The position numbers and the translations under genes are program-made. This document shows, piece by piece, positions 1 through 4,582 of a stretch of DNA of 7,014 bases. The notes under the pieces are model-generated. The model saw nothing but the letters and a program-made list of their open reading frames with translations, ran no database searches and was not told the origin of the DNA. This stretch comes from Planctomycetes bacterium RBG_13_46_10 (lineage in GTDB: Bacteria; Planctomycetota; Phycisphaerae; Sedimentisphaerales; Anaerobacaceae). Location: the NCBI GenBank assembly GCA_001824645.1, contig MHYD01000034.1, positions 26,645-33,658 on the forward strand, in the 5' to 3' direction. Numbering within the stretch: position 1 is the stretch's first letter; each line of letters opens with the position of its first letter.

Positions 1-11
1 GCGCTCCGCCG
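1..11 (-). repeat. Possible palindromic repeat, copy 3, cut by window edge
   Basis: The first 11 bases are identical to bases 839-849 of copy 1, covering one arm, the loop and part of the other arm. The rest lies outside the window. It is read in the frame of copy 2 (residues GGA after Y569). An 11-base match is short, so this is only suggestive. Confidence 0.35.
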
Positions 12-1717
12 TATTCAAGGATTGAGTACAGCAGCGGTACAAACTTGGTTGAAAGCGCAAGGTTGCTGTCTGATGGCTGCCAGCCGGAGGCAAACACCAC
101 AAGCGTCCCTTTGCCGATATGTATCCCCAGCCATGCAGGGTCGTTGTTGTCGAACCAGGCCAGTACCGAAGCCGGGGGTAAATTAGCTATATCAATCCGC
201 CTATATTTCCAGAAAGCAATTTTGGTGAAGTCCCCGAAACGTGGGTCTGTAAAAGGAGCCAGCAATTCCCCACAGGCGGATTCGTATTCTATTCGACCAA
301 GCATCATATATTTACCAACATCGGCTTCTTCGCATTCGATTAAATTTATTCCTGCAAGAGTCGCCATCATCTTTGCATCCCCTGGTGAATTCAAAACCAG
401 AAGGGTTATTCCGCCCTCTTCGGTGTATCGATGCAGGGAAACTAAATCTTCCTGTTCCATCTTTTCAGCTATAACGATTAAATCCGCCGTCGCAATATCT
501 GAATCTATCAGGTTATCCGGCGAGCGAGAAATAATTCGTGCATTGAGAGCATGAGCCGCACCAAAGCAGCGCTGAAGGTAATACAACATACCATTAGGGT
601 CATTGACGCCTTCAGCACCTATATAAAGAATAAAGGGGTGCCTCTCTAATTCTGGCGCAACATACAAAATATTATCAAAATCATAATCATCACCTGTAAG
701 GATTAGATTGCCACCGGCTGCCATATAAGCCGGAGCTGCCAACTGTACTATAGTGCTATGCCCAGCAGGGACATACAAATCAGTCTGCCTTTGCGGTTCT
801 GATTGTCTGCCGGACCTGTCCTGTCCGGCTGCGGCTCGGCGCTCCGCCGAGACGAGAGCCTGTCGAATGGATAAATCGACCCAATTCAGTTTGAAACGTT
901 CTTTGGTTGCATCTGGTGAGTTTGAGATGCGAACTCGCAGAGACGATTTGTCCCCGATGGTGTAAGGTGAAGAGTCTCCTGTCACTAACTGCATAGACGC
1001 ATTTGTAGTGCCCTTGCCTGCAACCGGGCGGACTATTAACTCTACGTCTTTAGGCCACTGGTAAGTCTGCAGCTCGCCAAGGAGGCACCCCTGCTGCAAA
1101 TCACTGACAAGCACTATCTCGGAAAATATCAGGTCTTCATCTTGATCTGCATGGATAGCCTCAGCCGCAGCGACAAGAGCCGAGCCAAGGTTAGTTGCCG
1201 ACCAGTTCGGCGATAACCTCGATATATGCTCGATTGCAGTTGAAGCCCGCATAGCCGGATTCAGCGAGTCCCACTGCTGGAATCCTATTAGTGTTTGCGG
1301 CTCATTGTCAAAACGCATAACGCACAGCCGGTCAACTCGACTAACAGACTCTAAAGCCGACCTTGCCTCGCTAATTGCGCGGGACCACAAATCGGCCCGT
1401 CGCATAGATGCGCTGGTATCTATTAATAAAACTATCCGCTTACCAGGTACAGCACTTGCGTGTTTCTCCTCGGCTGGTCTCACAAAGAACGGACGTGCAA
1501 AGCCGAACGCCAGCAGGCACAATATTATGCACCGTAAAATCAAAAGGGCTATGTTTTCCAGCCGACCGCGATTCTTAAGACGCGGCATTGTTGTGCGCAC
1601 AAACATCAGCGAGCTAAATGTCACGCGCTTTCGTGTGTGACGGCGAATCATGTGCAGTATGATCGGTAATCCTACCGCAGCAACACCAGCTAAAAATAAC
1701 GGGTAAAGAAAATTCAT
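1..1717 (-). CDS. BatA/von Willebrand factor A domain membrane protein (3' end cut by window edge)
   Basis: The minus-strand frame is open from ATG at 1717 to the window edge, giving 572 complete codons and no stop. Residues 1-24 form a hydrophobic segment followed by basic residues (MIRRHTRKR), and residues 56-74 form a second hydrophobic segment. This is the N-terminal BatA arrangement that anchors such proteins in the cytoplasmic membrane. A vWA domain follows, with a complete MIDAS: DTSAS at 100-104, T175 in SATN, and D206 in LVSD. After a beta-sandwich-like stretch, residues from about 333 onward (HPFILYIGAEG, then an EEGG turn near 400) resemble the class I glutamine-amidotransferase-like fold common at the C-terminus of these proteins; this part is inference. 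Residues about 288-311 are a hydrophilic R/Q/A/E-rich insert encoded by two palindromes. The start overlaps the DUF58 stop as ATGA and has a good Shine-Dalgarno. The protein is the likely membrane-bound partner of the MoxR/DUF58 pair. Confidence 0.9.
   Translation of the reverse strand, partial: MNFLYPLFLAGVAAVGLPIILHMIRRHTRKRVTFSSLMFVRTTMPRLKNRGRLENIALLILRCIILCLLAFGFARPFFVRPAEEKHASAVPGKRIVLLIDTSASMRRADLWSRAISEARSALESVSRVDRLCVMRFDNEPQTLIGFQQWDSLNPAMRASTAIEHISRLSPNWSATNLGSALVAAAEAIHADQDEDLIFSEIVLVSDLQQGCLLGELQTYQWPKDVELIVRPVAGKGTTNASMQLVTGDSSPYTIGDKSSLRVRISNSPDATKERFKLNWVDLSIRQALVSAERRAAAGQDRSGRQSEPQRQTDLYVPAGHSTIVQLAAPAYMAAGGNLILTGDDYDFDNILYVAPELERHPFILYIGAEGVNDPNGMLYYLQRCFGAAHALNARIISRSPDNLIDSDIATADLIVIAEKMEQEDLVSLHRYTEEGGITLLVLNSPGDAKMMATLAGINLIECEEADVGKYMMLGRIEYESACGELLAPFTDPRFGDFTKIAFWKYRRIDIANLPPASVLAWFDNNDPAWLGIHIGKGTLVVFASGWQPSDSNLALSTKFVPLLYSILEYGGA
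809..829 (-). repeat. Second palindrome adjacent to copy 1
   Basis: GCCGGAC (809-815) and GTCCGGC (823-829) form a perfect seven-base-pair inverted repeat with a seven-base loop that carries a CTGTCCT motif. It touches the copy 1 element and encodes residues about 297-303 (AGQDRSG) of the BatA/vWA protein. Its sequence is unrelated to copy 1. Together the two palindromes account for most of the atypical hydrophilic insert. Confidence 0.6.
828..852 (-). repeat. Palindromic repeat, copy 1 (inside the BatA/vWA gene)
   Basis: On either strand, CTCGGCG (835-841) and CGCCGAG (845-851) form a perfect seven-base-pair inverted repeat around a three-base loop. Read on the minus strand from 852 to 828, the 25-base unit matches copy 2 (1756 to 1732) at 22 of 25 positions, including bases beyond the palindrome (pattern GAG-CG-AGC). 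It encodes residues about 290-297 of the BatA/vWA protein (SAERRAAA), in a hydrophilic stretch that interrupts an otherwise beta-sandwich-like region. Mismatches are at the loop centre and two flanking positions. The repeat is clear from the sequence; that it is a dispersed element is inference. Confidence 0.7.
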
Positions 1718-2691
1718 GCTGTGCTCCCCTTGCTACGTCTCGGCGCCCCGCCGAGATACCTGATGCGTTTTCTGTGACGAATCCGGTGCTGCAGAAAGTC
1801 AAGCAGCGCCAAATCAAATGGCCTATCCGTTGCAAAAAGATGATAGTCGATACCAAGACCTATACTCGTGGACTTTGCTTTAGCCAGGTGCTCATCCAGC
1901 ATATTTTTGTAGCTTTTCGCAGCAGCGGGTGGGTCGACGTACATATTTTCACCCGTTTCTACATCCTGAAAAAGTGCAGGCGAGTCGAAATCGAATTTCA
2001 ACTCAGCCGGGTCCAACACATGAAACAGGACAACATCATGCCCGCCGGCACATAGATAACCAAGGTCTGTTTCGAGCCGGTCAATCGAGGCAAGCAAGTC
2101 CGAAATCAGCACAATCATGCCGCGCTTGGTCAATATTTCGGAAATACGGCGCAGAGGCCGAGCCAGGTCGGTGGCGCGGCCAGACGGCGCAGCTTCCAAA
2201 GTCAGCATTAAGCGACGTAAATAGCCGGGCCGATTGCGGGGCGGCAGGAACTGTCTTATCTGGTCATCAAATGTTGCCAGGCCGACAGCGTCACCCTGAG
2301 TGAATAAAAAATAAGCCAGCGTCGCCGCCAATGTGCCGGCGTATTGCGACTTCGTGTAGCCTGTCGAGCCGTAGCCCATGGAAAGGCTCTTGTCGATGAG
2401 CAGGTGACAGCGAAGGTTTGTCTCGTCCTCGAACTTCTTTATGTAAAATCTGTCGCTGCGGGCGAAAAGGTGCCAGTCTATATAACGGGGGTCATCACCC
2501 GGACTATACTGACGGTATTCTGTAAACTCAACTGAAAAACCATGATAGGGACTTCGATGGATACCCTTCCAAAAACCCTCAACAACCACCTTGGCACGAA
2601 GCTCCATCGACTTTAGTTTCATCAGCGAAACCGGATCAATCATACCGTAGCTCTTGTCGCTGGTCACAGGCTGTGCTGCTCTGGCTGTCAT
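1714..2691 (-). CDS. DUF58 family protein (vWA-like, soluble)
   Basis: This 325-residue protein carries the DUF58 signature at residues 56-93: FTEYRQYSPGDDPRYIDW, then FARSDRFYIKKFEDE. A MIDAS-like DKSLS at 100-104 and a beta strand ending in LISDLL (195-200) complete a vWA-like core. No transmembrane segment is visible, so this is the short cytoplasmic form rather than the longer membrane-anchored DUF58 form. Members of the family are encoded beside MoxR ATPases and are thought to be their binding partners; the exact role is unknown. The start at 2691 overlaps the MoxR stop as ATGA, with AGGGAG eleven bases upstream. The natural family ending appears to be the basic stretch RHRKR (305-309). 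Residues about 311-325 (RYLGGAPRRSKGSTA) are an extra tail encoded by a palindromic repeat and by the ribosome binding site region of the next gene. Family assignment is firm and function is inferred. Confidence 0.94.
   Translation of the reverse strand: MTARAAQPVTSDKSYGMIDPVSLMKLKSMELRAKVVVEGFWKGIHRSPYHGFSVEFTEYRQYSPGDDPRYIDWHLFARSDRFYIKKFEDETNLRCHLLIDKSLSMGYGSTGYTKSQYAGTLAATLAYFLFTQGDAVGLATFDDQIRQFLPPRNRPGYLRRLMLTLEAAPSGRATDLARPLRRISEILTKRGMIVLISDLLASIDRLETDLGYLCAGGHDVVLFHVLDPAELKFDFDSPALFQDVETGENMYVDPPAAAKSYKNMLDEHLAKAKSTSIGLGIDYHLFATDRPFDLALLDFLQHRIRHRKRIRYLGGAPRRSKGSTA
1724..1730 (-). promoter_or_regulatory. Ribosome binding site of the BatA/vWA gene
   Basis: AGGGGAG reads on the minus strand and ends six bases before the ATG at 1717. 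It lies inside the last codons of the DUF58 gene and supports the ATGA-overlap start. A perfect eight-base-pair hairpin (1738-1756) ends seven bases upstream of it. Confidence 0.8.
1732..1756 (-). repeat. Palindromic repeat, copy 2 (C-terminal end of the DUF58 gene)
   Basis: TCTCGGCG (1738-1745) and CGCCGAGA (1749-1756) form a perfect eight-base-pair inverted repeat with a three-base loop. It is 22 of 25 bases identical to copy 1 in the same orientation. It encodes DUF58 residues 313-319 (LGGAPRR), a frame shifted by one base relative to copy 1. It lies just after the basic RHRKR stretch where the conserved domain seems to end, and just before the ribosome binding site of the next gene. Confidence 0.7.
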
Positions 2692-3695
2692 TTGGTAACA
2701 TTCTCCCTGATTGATTTCAGCAGGCGGTCGATAAGATTTCCGACATTTACGCCATCGGCCTCGGCCCTGTAGTTAATCAGTATGCGATGTCGAAGAACCG
2801 GATGAGCAAGTGCTCGAACATCATCGAAATTAGCGTGGCTCCTGCCGTAAAGAAGAGCCCTGGCTTTGGCTCCGAGCACCATATACTGTGACGCTCGCAG
2901 GCCCGCTCCCCACGTAACCCAATCATTCACAAAATCCAGATTATTTTCCGGTCCCGGTCTTGACGCTGCTGCAAGCCTCACCGCGTAACGCACGACATCC
3001 TCGGCAACCGGAACCTTACGTACTACATCGTGGAATCGCAGCAGATCCTGCCCGGAAAAAATCTGCTCAAGAGGCTGGGTATCTGTTGCTGTAGTTCGGC
3101 TGACGACAGCAATCTCGTCATCCTCTGACAGATAATCAATCCAGACATTGAACATAAACCGGTCGAGCTGGGCTTCAGGCAGAGGATAAGTGCCTTCCAT
3201 CTCAATTGGGTTCTGTGTTGCAAAGACATAGAACGGCTCCGAAAGCGGATAACACACGCCGACTGCAGTGACATGGTGCTCCTGCATAGCCTCCAGAAGA
3301 GCGGCCTGTGTCTTAGGAGGTGTGCGGTTAATCTCGTCAGCAAGAATCATATTCGCAAAAACAGGCCCTTTGACAAAAACCATTTGTCGCTGCCCGTCAG
3401 TCTCCTGAAGGATTTCGGTCCCGGTGATGTCTGCTGGCATAAGGTCCGGCGTAAACTGAATACGCTGGAATTTCAGATGAAATAATTGCGCCAATGATTT
3501 AACAAGCAGCGTTTTTGCCAGGCCCGGCGCACCAGTAATAAGACAATGCCCGCCGGAAAGCACTGCTATAACCAGATGCTCGATAACATCTTCCTGGCCT
3601 ACGATTACCTTTGAAAGCTCAGCTTTAATGCGCTGCCGCGCTTCTCTGATTTGCTCGACCGCCCACCGTTCAAATTCATACGTCTTAGTAGCCAA
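2688..3695 (-). CDS. MoxR family AAA+ ATPase
   Basis: This 335-residue protein has the full AAA_3 (MoxR) set of motifs: Walker A GAPGLAKT at 55-62, Walker B MILADE at 116-121 followed by INRTPPKTQAALLEAMQE, sensor 1 in ATQNP (159-163), the arginine-finger motif PEAQLDRF (173-180), and a sensor-2 region GAGLRAS at 263-269. The C-terminal lid domain follows. The family couples ATP hydrolysis to remodelling or metal insertion in client proteins together with vWA-domain partners, two of which follow directly here. The start is TTG at 3695. An in-frame TAA lies at 3708-3710, no other start codon lies between them, and AGGAGG sits five bases upstream, so the TTG is well supported; the next in-frame ATG would lie far into the protein. 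The stop overlaps the DUF58 start. The gene-specific symbol within the MoxR superfamily cannot be decided. Confidence 0.96.
   Translation of the reverse strand: MATKTYEFERWAVEQIREARQRIKAELSKVIVGQEDVIEHLVIAVLSGGHCLITGAPGLAKTLLVKSLAQLFHLKFQRIQFTPDLMPADITGTEILQETDGQRQMVFVKGPVFANMILADEINRTPPKTQAALLEAMQEHHVTAVGVCYPLSEPFYVFATQNPIEMEGTYPLPEAQLDRFMFNVWIDYLSEDDEIAVVSRTTATDTQPLEQIFSGQDLLRFHDVVRKVPVAEDVVRYAVRLAAASRPGPENNLDFVNDWVTWGAGLRASQYMVLGAKARALLYGRSHANFDDVRALAHPVLRHRILINYRAEADGVNVGNLIDRLLKSIRENVTK
2703..2708 (-). promoter_or_regulatory. Ribosome binding site of the DUF58 gene
   Basis: AGGGAG on the minus strand lies eleven bases before the ATG at 2691, within the end of the MoxR gene. The spacing is longer than ideal, so the overlap with the MoxR stop (termination-reinitiation) may contribute to its translation. 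Confidence 0.55.
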
Positions 3696-3700
3696 AACTG

Positions 3701-3706
3701 CCTCCT
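3701..3706 (-). promoter_or_regulatory. Ribosome binding site deciding the TTG start of MoxR
   Basis: AGGAGG, a perfect Shine-Dalgarno core, lies five bases before TTG at 3695. It is the only intergenic site in the block, in the 26-base gap after the DUF4159 stop. It decides the TTG start, since an in-frame stop is just upstream at 3708-3710. Confidence 0.85.
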
Positions 3707-3721
3707 TTTATTAGTAAATGG

Positions 3722-4582
3722 TCAGTGTGTCATTGCATAAAAAACGATATTAATCCCTAAGGGATATGCACTTTTTTCCGAAAACTCATGGAAGTACCAC
3801 TCGTTTTCCCCTTCCCTTTCCCAGCCGTCACCAAGGTCGGTATTATGGCAGATAATAACCATCATACGGCCTTTGTCATCATAGATAGCCTTATAATGAG
3901 GTACGCGGGCATCCTCACGTTCCCAGGTGATACCATAAGCTCGGCCGGCCAGAGCAACATTGATACTCGGAATCTGGGGCTTTTCTTTGATATCAAAAAC
4001 AGCGTGGAAAATCGGGTGGCTTAACGGCAGCTCTACCGGCTCGCGGTCCGGAAAAACACGTTTGATTTCAAAATAGAAGTTCTCCCACTCGGCCTGGCCC
4101 CAGAAGTCATCTACCATAAGAAAACCGCCGTTAAGCAGATAGCTACGCAGAGCCTTGACCTCTTCTTCGCTGAAAACCAGCCGGCCGGGCTCAACAATAT
4201 AAATAAAGGGATAATTGACTAATCTCGAATCCGTCAATCCGAGAACAACAGGGTCGGGATTAACCTCCATTGAAGTCAACTGATGCAGGCGGTAGGAGAA
4301 ATTCAAGTCGCTGTCAGGGTAGTCCGTCGCCCAGCTGCCGCCGCTGAAGCCCCGGCCAAAGCTCCGACCACCCCTGCCTCCACCCCGCTGGGAGGGCCCT
4401 CCGTAGCCGGATGAATACCGAATCCGCGCAAATGTAAATACGTCATAAAAAAATTCCCTGTCCGGCTCCCATGTAGGAACGGGTCGGCCTCGTCGCTCGT
4501 ATGAAAATCGCTGTGCAAACGTTAGTGTCACGGCCGCAGATGCAATAATAAACAAGATTATAAACCATCGTAATTTTGTCAT
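3722..4582 (-). CDS. DUF4159 domain protein with signal peptide
   Basis: This 286-residue protein begins with a signal peptide: MTKLRW, then a hydrophobic core at about 7-22, with probable cleavage after TFA (21-23) before QRFSYERR. Export to the periplasm or cell surface is therefore expected. Residues 38-58 (EPDREFFYDVFTFARIRYSS) and the region from about 86 to the end match my memory of DUF4159. Recognisable parts are the DSDLNFSYRLHQLTSMEVNPDP block, the YPFIYIVEPG strand, the LRSYLLNGGFLMVDDFWG segment (145-162), the LSHPIFH motif (187-193) and the C-terminal NIVFYAMTH. The NGGF/VDDF pattern resembles glutamine-amidotransferase-like folds in which the catalytic cysteine is not evident, so an enzymatic role is unsupported. 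A Gly/Arg-rich low-complexity insert occupies 59-83. The start overlaps the preceding stop as ATGA with GAGGTG eight bases upstream. Biochemical function is unknown; co-occurrence with MoxR/DUF58/BatA is typical of planctomycetes. Confidence 0.9.
   Translation of the reverse strand: MTKLRWFIILFIIASAAVTLTFAQRFSYERRGRPVPTWEPDREFFYDVFTFARIRYSSGYGGPSQRGGGRGGRSFGRGFSGGSWATDYPDSDLNFSYRLHQLTSMEVNPDPVVLGLTDSRLVNYPFIYIVEPGRLVFSEEEVKALRSYLLNGGFLMVDDFWGQAEWENFYFEIKRVFPDREPVELPLSHPIFHAVFDIKEKPQIPSINVALAGRAYGITWEREDARVPHYKAIYDDKGRMMVIICHNTDLGDGWEREGENEWYFHEFSEKSAYPLGINIVFYAMTH

Noticed and set aside
45..554. Plus-strand open frame of 169 codons
   Set aside because: It lies antisense to the continuous BatA/vWA reading frame, has no ribosome binding site that I can see and resembles no family; it is a shadow frame.
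3696..3721. Promoter or terminator in the 26-base gap before the MoxR gene
   Set aside because: The gap holds only the Shine-Dalgarno and an AT-rich stretch; there is no room for a promoter and no inverted repeat.
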